From: Ruminococcaceae bacterium UBA1320
GTDB taxonomy: Bacteria > Bacillota > Clostridia > Oscillospirales > Ethanoligenentaceae
Reading direction: 5' to 3'
Assembly: GCA_002306975.1 (NCBI GenBank)
Contig: DBTI01000094.1
Location: 1,193 to 60,600 of the forward strand
Length of the DNA: 59,408 nucleotides
How positions within the stretch are numbered: position 1 is the first letter of the stretch; each line of letters starts with the position of its first letter. Positions 35,062-44,261 of the stretch are shown here, piece by piece. A model generated the notes under the pieces. That model had not been told where the DNA came from and did not search any database. It was given only the letters and a program-made list of their open reading frames with translations. The translations under genes were made by a program, and so were the position numbers.

Positions 35062-35801
35062 AAATAGTCCTCCGTTTTAAAGAGCTTTGAACAGCCAAAC
35101 ACAAGCACAGCGGATACCACAACGCTGCCTGCAAACAAAGGCAAAACCAACGAGATATCAGCGTCATAAATGATCGAGAAGAAAGTGTCATTCATCCATT
35201 TGACAGGAGAGAGCCTTGACGCAAATGCGAGTACGCCGCCCATACCGTCAAAGGAAAAGAAAGTGCCGCCCAGAAAAGCAAGAATGCTGATCGCGTTGCT
35301 GAGCAGCGTGCTTGCCGCTTCCTCTGTTTTAAATATACAGCAGAAAAACACACCAAGGGCACTGGCGGCAAACTCTATAGGCGCCATGAGCAAAATGATA
35401 TATCCGATATTTGCACCGCCGAAATTCAAATAGAGCGACAGTGTGAGTATCAAAATCACCAAAAGATGACAGATATAGTCGAACAAAAAAGACGATACAA
35501 TTTTTGAAAAATATATGGGAAAGCTGCCGACCGGCGAATGGATGATTCGTAGATTCGGCTTTTTTATATCACGTTCCATAAAACAGTTTGTTGACGTCAT
35601 CGCGCCGCTGAGCATGCAATAAATCAAAAAGCTTACAGCGTAATAATTATAAGCGTCAGTCGGGTTGGCATAAGCGCCGCTAGTCAAAAAGCCCATAATG
35701 AGTGTAAGTAATATTGAGAAAACGGTGTTGTATCCGACGAGAACCGGATTTCTTATCAGGTTTTTAAAATCCATTTTAAAAATTTCTATAAAGCCTCGCA
35801 T
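35055..35801 (-). CDS. ABC-2 type exporter permease (first subunit)
   Basis: 248 residues from ATG 35801, placed by AAAGGAGGG 6 bases upstream (a TTG at 35819 would include that site). Six membrane helices with short loops and the ABC-2 segment ERDIKKPNLRIIHSPVGSFP before the third helix. Starts 15 bases after the ATPase stop, part of a three-gene exporter operon. Confidence 0.87.
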   Translation of the reverse strand: MRGFIEIFKMDFKNLIRNPVLVGYNTVFSILLTLIMGFLTSGAYANPTDAYNYYAVSFLIYCMLSGAMTSTNCFMERDIKKPNLRIIHSPVGSFPIYFSKIVSSFLFDYICHLLVILILTLSLYLNFGGANIGYIILLMAPIEFAASALGVFFCCIFKTEEAASTLLSNAISILAFLGGTFFSFDGMGGVLAFASRLSPVKWMNDTFFSIIYDADISLVLPLFAGSVVVSAVLVFGCSKLFKTEDYLC

Positions 35802-35815
35802 TGCTGACCCTCCTT

Positions 35816-36754
35816 TCAATCCCGCAGTTTGCGGCCCGTAAGCTTGAGGAAAACAGTTTCAAGGCTTGCGGTTTCGCTTGATATATTGCGGATTTTTATG
35901 TCTTTATCAGAGAGAAGCGCTATTATGCGGTCAAGATTTTCGATGCCTTTAAGGGATATGATTTGAATCTGTTTGTCTTTTATGGCAGCGTTCTTTACCC
36001 CTTCAACGCTGTAAAAATCATTTGCGTTGAGCGACATTGTATCTTCAACTTCGATAAAATATCTCTTCTCATTCTGAAATTCCTCTTTCAGCGATTCGTT
36101 TGTGCCCTCGGCAATGATTGAACCGTGATCCATAATAATGATTCGCGTGGAAATCGCCTCAACCTCTTCCATATAGTGGGTGGTATAAAGGATTGTCATG
36201 CCGTTTTCCCGAAGACGTTTTATTGAATCGAGAATATGATTGCGCGACTGAGGGTCTATGCCCACCGTAGGCTCATCCATAATAACAATATCCGGTGAAT
36301 GTGCTATCGCACAGGCAATGTTAAGCCGGCGCTTCATGCCGCCTGAAAATGTTTTGACCTTGTCGTGCCTTTTGTCGGCAAGCTCCGCAAATTCCAATGC
36401 TTTGTCAACCGCTGCGTCAAGCTCTTTGCCATGCAGTCCGTAAAGAGAGGTGAAAAAACGTACATTGCGCTCCGCCGAAAGTTCCTCATACAACGCGATA
36501 TCCTGCGGAACAACACCGAGCTGTTTTTTATAGCCGTGCAGACGGCCGCCTATTTTTTCACCCTTGTAGAGCACTTCGCCGCCGTCGCTTTGAAGCGCCG
36601 CCGTTAAAATGTTGATGGTCGTGCTTTTGCCCGCGCCGTTTGGCCCGAGGAAGCAAAGAATTTCACCTTGATTTACTTCAAAGTCAATGCTTTTAAGCAC
36701 CTTGTTTTCTTTAAAGCTTTTTGAAAGATTTCTGACTGTTAAAATATTTTCCAT
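35816..36754 (-). CDS. ABC-2 exporter ATP-binding protein
   Basis: 312 residues; ATG 36754 has AGGAG 9 bases before it. Walker A GPNGAGKSTT (about 37-46), Q-loop VVPQDIALYEEL, signature TFSGGMKRRL (about 137), Walker B IVIMDEPTVG, H-loop TTHYMEE. After residue 215 a C-terminal regulatory tail typical of DrrA/CcmA-like drug or antibiotic exporters (YFIEVEDTMSLN). Energises the two permeases that follow in the operon. Confidence 0.93.
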   Translation of the reverse strand: MENILTVRNLSKSFKENKVLKSIDFEVNQGEILCFLGPNGAGKSTTINILTAALQSDGGEVLYKGEKIGGRLHGYKKQLGVVPQDIALYEELSAERNVRFFTSLYGLHGKELDAAVDKALEFAELADKRHDKVKTFSGGMKRRLNIACAIAHSPDIVIMDEPTVGIDPQSRNHILDSIKRLRENGMTILYTTHYMEEVEAISTRIIIMDHGSIIAEGTNESLKEEFQNEKRYFIEVEDTMSLNANDFYSVEGVKNAAIKDKQIQIISLKGIENLDRIIALLSDKDIKIRNISSETASLETVFLKLTGRKLRD

Positions 36755-36799
36755 ATAAATCATCTCCTGAAAATATAATAAAGCATTAGGGATAAAAAG

Positions 36800-36837
36800 A
36801 AATCAACCGTCCGGTTGATTCGGACGGTTGATTTTTT
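36800..36837. terminator. Terminator after the C_GCAxxG_C_C gene
   Basis: AAATCAACCGTCCG pairs with CGGACGGTTGATTT across GTTGATT; TTTTTTT follows on plus, TTTCTTTTTATC on minus. It separates the two minus-strand operons. Confidence 0.8.
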
Positions 36838-36892
36838 TAACCCATCAGGTTGATCTTTATCGCAAATTCAAATAAAAACCGGAAAGCAGAAT

Positions 36893-36925
36893 GTTATCTC
36901 CCCCGCCGGAGGCGGGGGAGATAAC
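36893..36925. repeat. GC-rich palindromic repeat, copy 4
   Basis: GTTATCTCCCCCGCC-GGA-GGCGGGGGAGATAAC, perfect arms. Left flank TTTATCGCAAATTCAAATAA and following AAACCGGAAAGCAGAAT match the flank of the copy at 47262. Confidence 0.9.
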
Positions 36926-36952
36926 AAAAGCACGCTACACTTCTCTGTAATC

Positions 36953-37390
36953 TCATTCGGCAAACATTTCCTCGGCAATATCCACAGCGTCTGCGATAAC
37001 CCTTGAGCAAACGGTTTTGTCATGCCCGTTTCTAATGGCTTCCTGCATTTCATCAATACCGTTTGCCTTTAACCCGAGCAGCTCCCTGCAAAGGATTGTT
37101 CCGTTTTTATCACTGAACTTTTTGATGAACTCGACAGTCTTATCGCTGACAAAGCGCTTGCCCTCAACATCGTTTTCAGCGCTGCTGCCATATTTCATGC
37201 CTATCGCCATCAAAGCCCCTGTTACCGCTCCGCAGACCTCTCCGCTTTTCATTCCTCCGCCAAAGCATGACGCTACCTTTAACGCTTCATCCTTGTCTAT
37301 GCCGACTTCTTCGGCGAACGCGGCGAAGACCGACTGCGCGCAATTGAAGCTTTTATCAAAGCAGCCCAGCGCCATTTGTTTCTTATCCAT
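36953..37390 (-). CDS. C_GCAxxG_C_C family redox protein
   Basis: 145 residues from ATG 37390 (AAGGAGG ahead; the longer start at 37420 is rejected). The family cysteine pattern is intact: FNCAQSVF, ASCFGGGMKSGEVCGAVTGALMAIG, and later single cysteines ILCREL and TVCSRV. Members are cytosolic and thought to bind a metal or Fe-S cofactor; they are common in anaerobes and often lie near redox or transport genes, but their function is not established. Single gene ending at the terminator near 36830. Confidence 0.9.
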   Translation of the reverse strand: MDKKQMALGCFDKSFNCAQSVFAAFAEEVGIDKDEALKVASCFGGGMKSGEVCGAVTGALMAIGMKYGSSAENDVEGKRFVSDKTVEFIKKFSDKNGTILCRELLGLKANGIDEMQEAIRNGHDKTVCSRVIADAVDIAEEMFAE

Positions 37391-37550
37391 GATGATCCTC
37401 CTTTTTTGTCCGATTAACATTACTTGTATTTTACGCTATTCTGTATTAATTTTCAATCTGTAACGATCCTCTTCTATACCCTTGGTTGTTTATATTGCCG
37501 CAAAATGGTATAATGCGAATGGAAAAATACCGAAATGAGAGGCTCTATTT

Positions 37551-39764
37551 ATGGGAAAAATATTGGTTCTGGCTGAAAAGCCGTCAGTAGGAAGAGAACT
37601 CGCGAGGGTGCTCGGCTGCAGACAAAGCCGTGATGGTTACCTTGAGGGCAGCGACTATATCGTAACATGGGCGCTCGGTCACCTTGTAACTCTCGCCGAT
37701 CCGGAGTTTTACGGAGATAAATATAAAAAGTGGGATCTTGAAACGCTGCCGATGCTGCCGGCAAAGCTCGAAACAGTTGTGATAAAAGAAACCACGCGTC
37801 AATACGTTGCGGTCAAAAACCTTCTGCGGAACCCTACGGTTTCGGAGCTTGTTATCGCTACCGACGCGGGACGCGAGGGTGAGCTTGTCGCACGTTGGAT
37901 TATCGAAAAAGTTGGCTTTAAAAAACCGGTTAAACGGCTTTGGATATCTTCGCAGACCGACAGGGCGATTAAAGAAGGCTTTAAAAACCTGCGCCCCGCC
38001 GTGGAATATGACAACCTCTATCACTCGGCGCTTTGCCGGGCGCATGCCGACTGGCTTGTGGGCATGAATGTTACACGCGCGCTCACCTGCAAATATAACG
38101 CGCAGCTTTCCGCCGGGCGTGTTCAAACGCCTACGCTCGCCATGATTGTCGCGCGCGAGGATGAGATTCGCAATTTTTCAGCACGTGAGTTTTACACCGT
38201 GTCGGCGAGACTTTCGGCTTTTGATATGTTTTGGAAGGACAAAAAGTCAATGCAGGGGCGCACCTTTGATAAATCAAGGGCTGACGATGCGGTACAGAAA
38301 ACATCCGGCGGCGAAATGAAGATTACAGAAGTTCGCCGCGAAAAAAAGCGGGAAAGTGCTCCGCTTTTATACGACCTTACGGAACTTCAGCGAGACGCGA
38401 ACCGGCACTATGGTTTTTCGGCAAAGCAGACGCTGAACATCATGCAGCGGCTTTACGAAGTCTACAAACTGCTGACCTATCCCCGAACCGATTCTCGCTA
38501 CCTTACGGCTGACATAGTGCCAACGCTGCCCGAGCGGCTCCGCAGTATCGACATCGGTCCTTACAGCGCATTTGCAAAAGCGGCGCTGCAAAGGGGCGTT
38601 CACGCTTCAAGGCATTTTGTCGATGACGCCAAGGTCAGCGACCACCACGCCATAATTCCGACAGAGCAATTTGTAGAGCTTGACCGGCTTGGCTCGGACG
38701 AACGCCGCGTTTATGACCTCGTTGTCAGGCGGTTCCTCGCTGTGTTAAGCCCCGACTTTGAATACGAGCAGGTTACCGTTTCGGCTCAGTGCGGCGGCGA
38801 GCTTTTCACCGCGCGCGGCAGAATTGTCGCCGCAAAAGGGTGGAAAGCCGTTTATGGTGTGAGTAGTGATGATGATGAAACCGCCGACGATGAAAAAGAG
38901 CAAGCCCTGCCCGACGTTAAAAACGGACAGACATTTAAGGTAGAGCAGGTGAAAATCGGCACAGGCAAAACAAAGCCGCCCGCCCGCTATAACGAGGCGA
39001 CACTGCTGACTGCGATGGAGCACCCGGGCAAATTCATTGAAAACAACGCCCTGCGCTCGGTTATGGACGCGTCAAACGGCATTGGCACACCGGCGACACG
39101 CGCCGACATTATCGAAAAGCTCTTCTCGGTAAATTATGTTGAGCGGCGGGGAAAAGACATTGTGCCGCTGAGCAAGGGCATTCAGCTTATCGGGCTTGTT
39201 CCCGAGGATCTGCGTTCGCCCGAACTGACGGCAAACTGGGAACAAAAACTGACGATGATCAGCCGCGGCGCCTTGCAGCAAAAGGCGTTTACCGACGAGA
39301 TAAGACGCTATGCAACACTGCTTGTCGGCAGCGTTATTGCAAGCGACGCAAGCTACACGCACGACAATATGACGCGCACACCCTGCCCTCAGTGCGGAAA
39401 ATTCATGCTCGAAATCAACGGCAAGCGCGGCAAAATGCTCGCCTGCCCCGACCGTGAATGCGGCTATCACCAAAATCTTTCTTTTACCAGCAACGCGCGC
39501 TGCCCTAACTGCCACAAAAAGCTTGAGGTATTCGGCGATGGGGAAAAGAAGATTTACACCTGCCACACCTGTGGATTCCGCGAAAAATTCGACTCCTTTA
39601 ACAAGCGCCTTTCTGAAAAACACGACGGCGCTTCTAAAATTGAAATAAACAAGTACCTTAACTCAAAACAAAACCAGCCGCCCGCCGCGTCGGCTTTTGC
39701 ACAGGCGTGGGCATTGGCGAATGGCGGTGAAAGCCCCGACAGCGATAAAAAAGGTCGAAAATAA
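37551..39764 (+). CDS. topB: DNA topoisomerase III
   Basis: 737 residues. Toprim domain (1-145) with LAEKPSVG (Glu9) and ATDAGREGELVARW (Asp105/Glu109 metal site); the type IA core with SAGRVQTPTLAMIVAR; active-site Tyr310 in LLTYPRTDSRYLT; then two C-terminal zinc-ribbon modules (CPQCGKF...CPDREC and CPNCHKK...CHTCGF, about 610-680) and a low-complexity tail. It unlinks single-stranded or replicating DNA. TopB genes also travel on conjugative elements, but no conjugation gene is near, so I treat it as a chromosomal copy. A TATAAT at 37509-37514 precedes it. Confidence 0.94.
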   Translation: MGKILVLAEKPSVGRELARVLGCRQSRDGYLEGSDYIVTWALGHLVTLADPEFYGDKYKKWDLETLPMLPAKLETVVIKETTRQYVAVKNLLRNPTVSELVIATDAGREGELVARWIIEKVGFKKPVKRLWISSQTDRAIKEGFKNLRPAVEYDNLYHSALCRAHADWLVGMNVTRALTCKYNAQLSAGRVQTPTLAMIVAREDEIRNFSAREFYTVSARLSAFDMFWKDKKSMQGRTFDKSRADDAVQKTSGGEMKITEVRREKKRESAPLLYDLTELQRDANRHYGFSAKQTLNIMQRLYEVYKLLTYPRTDSRYLTADIVPTLPERLRSIDIGPYSAFAKAALQRGVHASRHFVDDAKVSDHHAIIPTEQFVELDRLGSDERRVYDLVVRRFLAVLSPDFEYEQVTVSAQCGGELFTARGRIVAAKGWKAVYGVSSDDDETADDEKEQALPDVKNGQTFKVEQVKIGTGKTKPPARYNEATLLTAMEHPGKFIENNALRSVMDASNGIGTPATRADIIEKLFSVNYVERRGKDIVPLSKGIQLIGLVPEDLRSPELTANWEQKLTMISRGALQQKAFTDEIRRYATLLVGSVIASDASYTHDNMTRTPCPQCGKFMLEINGKRGKMLACPDRECGYHQNLSFTSNARCPNCHKKLEVFGDGEKKIYTCHTCGFREKFDSFNKRLSEKHDGASKIEINKYLNSKQNQPPAASAFAQAWALANGGESPDSDKKGRK

Positions 39765-39845
39765 TTTTATGGAATTTTCTTTTGAAAGAGAAGATTTTGT
39801 ATTTTTTATCTTTAACAATCAAATTGATACAGACATAACTATTAA

Positions 39846-39886
39846 CGACCGGTACGCAATAATATGCGCACCGGTCGCTTTTTTAC
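39846..39886 (+). terminator. Terminator after topB
   Basis: CGACCGGT-A-CGCA and TGCG-C-ACCGGTCG form a stem around AATAATA, followed by CTTTTTTA on the plus strand, 80 bases past the topB stop. Confidence 0.85.
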
Positions 39887-39993
39887 CATTATCTATGAAT
39901 TGATTACTGACCGTTCTACATGCTATGATAGTATTAGTCAAAACATCCATCGCACCTGGATAATATTTTGTACAAAATGCATAGGAGGACTTC

Positions 39994-41478
39994 ATGAAAT
40001 CAGTAATTCACCACAGCCGCAAAATTATTGTTTTTAGTGTGATTCTTACCTTATCCATTCTTATGTCTTTGTCGGCTTTTAACTTCAAAAAGCCTGCGAA
40101 CAGCGGTTCTCCTCAAAACAGCAGTACATATTTAGCCACCACGGCAGCAGGAAAAGCGGCTCTTAAAAACGCTGCCACAATTGCTGAACAGGCAAAGAAA
40201 ACTGGACAGAGTAAAAAAACAGTGATTTCCTCTAAGCCCTCTTCCTCAATAACAGCTTCTTCAAAGCCTTCCTCATCGAGCAACCCGGCGGCAAATGTTG
40301 CTTCCCCGACAGTAACTGCCTCAGCATTATCCAAAACCAGTTCATCGTCTGTTACGTCTTAAGCAGCAAAGACATCATCTGTGACCGCACCGGCAACTCT
40401 GACCTCACCCGCGTTCACTCATCCCTCAAAATACCTGATCGGTTATTACGGCGGCTGGGCGGCTTATAGCGGGGATACGCCCGACAAGATAAACGCTTCC
40501 AATATCAACGTTATAAATTACGCTTTTGCGAAGATAGCTTCAGATTTAAAAATTGCAGTGGGCGACTCGGCGGTTGATTATACGAATTTTACAAAGCTAA
40601 AATCACTTAAAAGCAAATACATAGGGCTTAAAACGGTAATTTCCGTCGGCGGATGGGAAGACTCGGGCAGATTTTCAGACGCAGCACTGACCGAAACCTC
40701 ACGCACGGTTTTTGCCGACAGCGTTGTCAGCTTTTTAAAGACAAATGGATTTGACGGGGTTGATATCGACTGGGAATACCCCACAGGCTACGGTCTTTCC
40801 ACAAATGTCGTAAGATCGGCTGACAAACAGAATTTCGGCTTGTTATTAAAAGCACTGCGTTCAAGGCTTGACGCGCAGGGCGCAAAGGACGGCAAGCACT
40901 ATATCCTCTCTTTTGCGGGGGCGGCAAACAATACTTTTGCCGGCGGCGTAGGGCTTTCTTCAATCGCAAACTATGTTGATTACGGTTTCATAATGACCTA
41001 TGACCTGCATGGCAGATGGGATACCTACACCGACTTAAACGCGCCGCTTTATTTTCCTTCCGGCACATCGCCGCAGTATAAAACAAGCGTTGACGCATCG
41101 GTTCGCATGTGGCTTTCAAACGGATTCCCGGCAAATAAAATCGTCATGGGCGTGCCGTTTTACGGGTTTGCCTACAGCGGCGTTACAGCCGCGAACGGCG
41201 GATTGTGGCAGCATTACTTAACCTGTGTTTCCGTTGGATTCGACAAGATCATGTCAAACTACCTTTCAAACCCGGCGTTCAAAAAAAGCTACAGTTCGTC
41301 GGCTATGGTGCCCTATCTCTTTAACGGCTCAACGTTTGTAACCTATGATGACGAGAACTCAATCGCGCAAAAAACAAGATACGCCATGTCAAAAGACCTT
41401 TTCGGCGTGGGCGCGTGGGATTTGAGCTATGACCGCTCAAGCAGGCTTGTTAACTCTATAAAAAGCAATCTTTACTAA
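39994..41478 (+). pseudogene. Secreted GH18 chitinase-like protein interrupted by in-frame TAA
   Basis: One continuous frame of 495 codons apart from a single TAA at 40360-40362 (codon 123). Before the stop: an AGGAGG site, a signal peptide (residues 1-30), then a Ser/Ala/Lys-rich linker. After it: a complete GH18 barrel (about 138-494) with catalytic motif DGVDIDWEYP (Asp254, Asp257, Asp259, Glu261), SxGG strand as TVISVGGWED and terminal GVGAWDLSYDRS. The Ser-rich codon style continues across the stop, so this is a nonsense change, not two genes. The GTG at 40381 has no ribosome site and would give a cytosolic enzyme. Chitinase or spore-cortex/peptidoglycan hydrolase; substrate unknown. Could also be a sequencing error. 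Confidence 0.85.
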
Positions 41479-41517
41479 AATGTTGTCTCCCCCGCAGTAG
41501 GCGGGGGAGACAACATT
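41479..41517. repeat. GC-rich palindromic repeat, copy 5
   Basis: AATGTTGTCTCCCCCGC and GCGGGGGAGACAACATT, 17-bp perfect arms around AGTAG. It starts at the GH18 stop codon and ends 13 bases before the VanW stop, so it probably terminates both convergent genes. Confidence 0.9.
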
Positions 41518-41529
41518 ATTCCGCATTAA

Positions 41530-42348
41530 TTATATTTCAATGAATTTAGGGTCATACATTACTTTTGCGTGATTTTTTTTTATCATCTGCCGGTCGATCA
41601 GTTTGCCGCTTAGTTTATCAACACAGTCACGGTATATTTTATTGTTTCTGTAATAATAACCGTCCTCTTCCTTTGAAAAATTTTCACCCTCGGCTTTTAT
41701 GTGGTATTTGACCGGCAAGGGTCTTAATGAACGTATTTCTCCGCAAAGATATTCGTCATTTGTGTAAACAACAAGCTGAAACGGCATATCCGTTGTGTTT
41801 TTGAACCGGTAGTCGAGGTAATTGTGCTTGATCGATGTGCCGACGCCGAACGGAACCTGCCGCCCGAAATCGGGGAAAAGGTCTACTCCGTCATGGTGAT
41901 GGTGCTCGGTGATCTCCATGGGCGTGTGCAGCACGAGCCAGTGAATCAGATTGGTAAACTGGCACATGCCTCCCCCTACCCCACTCTTTGTGTCGCCGCC
42001 GCTTATAATCAACCCCTCTTTGTAGCCATTTCTTTTTGTGCAGGAACCGACCAGCCTCCAAAACGAAAAGGTTTCGCCCGGATTTATAATGATTCCGGAA
42101 ATTTTGGGAGTCGCAAGTTTTAAATTGTTTGCCTTATTTTCCTGAAGCCGCATATCAACGTTGCCAAGCTTGCGCCTGATTAGCGATTTATGCTCACAGA
42201 TGACAACGGGAAGCGGTTTGTTATGTTTTTCTTTTGCAAAATTATCACTGGAAACCGCATCTTTAAAATATCGCATAAGCTTACATTTTAGCACAGAAAT
42301 TTTGTATGTGAACGGGGAAAGTTCGCAAAATAGCTTACGTTTTTTCAT
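41530..42348 (-). CDS. VanW family protein
   Basis: 272 residues. The VanW domain (about 70-240) shows GETFSFWRLVGSCTKRNGYKEG, then GVGGGMCQFTNLIHWLVLHT and RHHHDG-like EHHHHDGVDLFPDFGRQVPFG. Named from a gene in vanB vancomycin-resistance clusters but not needed for resistance; its activity is unknown and there is no van ligase here. Basic N-terminus without a clear signal peptide. First quoted motif is split: GETFSFWRLVG then SCTKRNGYKEG. Confidence 0.9.
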   Translation of the reverse strand: MKKRKLFCELSPFTYKISVLKCKLMRYFKDAVSSDNFAKEKHNKPLPVVICEHKSLIRRKLGNVDMRLQENKANNLKLATPKISGIIINPGETFSFWRLVGSCTKRNGYKEGLIISGGDTKSGVGGGMCQFTNLIHWLVLHTPMEITEHHHHDGVDLFPDFGRQVPFGVGTSIKHNYLDYRFKNTTDMPFQLVVYTNDEYLCGEIRSLRPLPVKYHIKAEGENFSKEEDGYYYRNNKIYRDCVDKLSGKLIDRQMIKKNHAKVMYDPKFIEI

Positions 42349-42435
42349 ACCCTTTTCCGCCCTCTTGATCTAAGATTATACCCTTCATTGTAATACCTTA
42401 AAATGGAAAATTCAATAGTATTCCATAAATAATGC

Positions 42436-42900
42436 CTAATTGCCTGTTAACAGCGCTTCGTAATTTGCAAGGATACCGCCCACAGGGCGCTTTTCATAAA
42501 AAAGCTTCCACCTCAGCCAATCGTCAAGATATATCGCGAATGGCATGAGCAGAAACCAAAAAAAGGCGTAAAGCAGGCAAATCTGACCACTTATATTGAG
42601 CGGCATGGTGCTGTAATCCCAGATACCCAGCGATAGCTTGATGTTGAGAATATAGCCGCTTATGTATTCTATAAAAAGCGTGGTTAATGTGCCGATCAGG
42701 CTTTGCTGCCACATGCGGCGGTCACAAAATGTAGGGTGCTGATTGATAAGCCCTATGCAAAGCCCGCACAGTCCTCCGACCCAAATCATTGGTAGATATG
42801 TAACGCCCCGCCACAAAAGCTCGACCGTCACATAGATCATTCCAAGAACAAACCATAGAACCATAAGCCGCCAGATATGCCTTAACAGCCTCATCGCCAT
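42436..42900 (-). CDS. Membrane protein of the CmpB-like putative ABC permease family
   Basis: 154 residues, four membrane helices. The family signature is clear: an early E in VTVELLWRGVTYLPMIWVGG, then FIEYISGYILNIKLSLGIWDYS and NISGQICLLYAFFWFLL. Despite the family name no ATPase is associated and the function is unknown. ATG 42900 and ATG 42894 are both possible (GGGGGG just before). Upstream lie a repeat copy and a long hairpin. Confidence 0.82.
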   Translation of the reverse strand: MAMRLLRHIWRLMVLWFVLGMIYVTVELLWRGVTYLPMIWVGGLCGLCIGLINQHPTFCDRRMWQQSLIGTLTTLFIEYISGYILNIKLSLGIWDYSTMPLNISGQICLLYAFFWFLLMPFAIYLDDWLRWKLFYEKRPVGGILANYEALLTGN

Positions 42901-42986
42901 CCCCCCGAAATAAAAAGAGATTTACCCTGCCGTTCCCTATAAAGCATATGACAGAAGAAAAAACCGTATTCCCTTTTCAACCATGG

Positions 42987-43048
42987 TAATTACAATATTA
43001 AAGCGGATTAGATTTGTTATATCCCCGCCGAAGCGGATGGCCTCCGGC
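42987..43048 (-). repeat. GC-rich repeat, copy 6, reversed and with variant core
   Basis: AATTACAATATTAAAGCGGA and the following TTAGATTTGTTATATCCCCGCC is the reverse complement of the right flank of copy 2b (22945-23010) and its core. It continues into CCGAAGCGGATGGCCTCCGG, which matches the variant core of the copy at 47310. Confidence 0.75.
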
Positions 43049-43049
43049 A

Positions 43050-43095
43050 AAGCGCCTTGAAAAGCAGTGAAACAGCACTGCTTTTCAAGGCGCTT
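43050..43095. terminator. Perfect 20-bp hairpin
   Basis: AAGCGCCTTGAAAAGCAGTG (43050-43069) and its exact complement (43076-43095) around AAACAG. There is no U tract on either side, so it may be an RNA-stability element or protein site instead of a terminator. Confidence 0.55.
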
Positions 43096-43275
43096 GTTCT
43101 GCTGATTATTAAAAAACAATCACAATTTAATATTCAGTTCATGTTATATTAACAACTTAGGTCTAATATAAAATTGTAATAATTTATCCAATATTTTCTT
43201 GTGCTTTTACTATTTGTGCATTCCGAAATTGATTTTATAAATGGAGTGCTGATCTTTAAAGAACGGAGGATGTTT

Positions 43276-43701
43276 ATGTCAATTGCGTCAATCGCGTCAC
43301 AAAATCAAACCAACTGGTCCAGCCTCACGAACACATCCAGCGCACTCACCAAACCATCGAGCGCAACAACCGCATCGTCGTCATCAGAATCATCAAGTTC
43401 TTCAAGCAGTCCGACAACAGTAACCTCAAGCGATGCTACTACCTTGCAGCAGCAGGCACAGGAAATCCAAACAGAGATTGGTAATCTGCAAAACAGCGGC
43501 GGATCCTCATCAGAAATTCAAAAACTTGAAAAGACACTTGAGGATATTCAAGAAAGGCTCGCCGAGCTTGCTAAAAATGAATCATCTCAGTCCAATGAAA
43601 ACTCTAAAGCAACTGAACAGGCACAGGGCAATGCCCAAACAAGTCAGATGCTACAGTCAATTAGTACAAGCGTTGGCTCTCAAATGGACGAAATCGCATA
43701 A
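43276..43701 (+). CDS. FlxA-like Ser-rich coiled-coil protein
   Basis: 141 residues from ATG 43276, placed by CGGAGG 7 bases upstream (the longer frame from 43201 is rejected). A Ser/Thr-rich first half (about 15-55) is followed by a coiled coil (about 60-105) with QEIQTEIGNLQNSGGSS and EIQKLEKTLEDIQERLAELA, the FlxA-like arrangement, and a polar Gln/Ser tail. No signal peptide or membrane segment. FlxA-like proteins are widespread in clostridia; their function is unknown. An imperfect terminator follows. Confidence 0.7.
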   Translation: MSIASIASQNQTNWSSLTNTSSALTKPSSATTASSSSESSSSSSSPTTVTSSDATTLQQQAQEIQTEIGNLQNSGGSSSEIQKLEKTLEDIQERLAELAKNESSQSNENSKATEQAQGNAQTSQMLQSISTSVGSQMDEIA

Positions 43702-43716
43702 TTCTTAATGCGAAAT

Positions 43717-43770
43717 CAACCCTCTTTACCGTAGCTATTTAAACTGCGTTAAAGGGGGCTGGTTTTTCAA
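43717..43770 (+). terminator. Imperfect terminator after the FlxA-like gene
   Basis: AACC-CTCTTTA and TAAAGGGGGCTGGTT pair with bulges; TTTTTCAA follows on the plus strand. Confidence 0.6.
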
Positions 43771-43962
43771 TATCAAAATATTTTATCAATGATCCAATAA
43801 TCTATAAATATTAATGAGATGATGAATTGTTTTTGTTTTTCCTCGCTTCCGGCAGGGAGAACATGCCCTGATCTTCCTTTTTAAAAATATAATCTATAAG
43901 AATCGTATAATTTTTTTAAACTAATGGCATTATAAAATCAAAAGTTGAAAGCTGATGATTTC

Positions 43963-44202
43963 ATGCAGTACTATATATTGAAAGAGATAAACAGCGTCGG
44001 TAAAATTGAAGACGGCAAGGCGTATCTCTATGACAAAGAAAAAGCCAACTGGCAGTTTGACAACGCCAATTTTTTAAGAAGCAGGGTCTCTCATTATCAA
44101 GGCGATACTGCGCAGCACCCGGCAGACAACAACCCGATTCCGTCGCTTGCGCAGCAGGTGAGTGAAGACGAGGCGCAAAAGTATATAAATATGCGTTTAT
44201 AA
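43963..44202 (+). CDS. Small hypothetical protein
   Basis: 79 residues from ATG 43963 (or 85 from TTG 43945; neither has a good ribosome site). A soluble, charged protein with many Tyr, Asn and Gln: MQYYILKEINSVGKIEDGK, then DKEKANWQFDNANFLRSRV. Not recognised. A canonical terminator 7 bases after the stop supports it as a real transcription unit. Confidence 0.5.
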   Translation: MQYYILKEINSVGKIEDGKAYLYDKEKANWQFDNANFLRSRVSHYQGDTAQHPADNNPIPSLAQQVSEDEAQKYINMRL

Positions 44203-44208
44203 AAATTT

Positions 44209-44232
44209 AAGCCCGCCATACGGCGGGCTTTT
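44209..44232. terminator. Terminator AAGCCCGCC/GGCGGGCTT
   Basis: Nine-bp stem around ATAC followed by TT on plus and AAATTTTTA on minus. It serves the small gene ending at 44202 and perhaps the ABC exporter ending at 44262. Confidence 0.8.
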
Positions 44233-44261
44233 GCGATACCTATTTTAGTATTTTACGCAGT

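Noticed and set aside
37551..39764. topB as a sign of a conjugative element
   Set aside because: No relaxase, T4SS, integrase or att repeat is near; flanking genes are ordinary chromosomal ones.
40381..41478. Independent cytosolic GH18 gene starting at GTG 40381
   Set aside because: No ribosome site, and the frame and Ser-rich linker continue directly from the upstream signal-peptide ORF; a nonsense mutation explains it better.
41824..42123. Plus-strand ORF opposite VanW and similar long antisense ORFs inside topB, eno, iorA, oppA and oppF
   Set aside because: They are shadows of GC-rich coding frames, with no ribosome sites or recognisable proteins.
42937..43119. Minus-strand ORF of 60 codons
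   Set aside because: It reads through repeat copy 6 and the 20-bp hairpin; no ribosome site.
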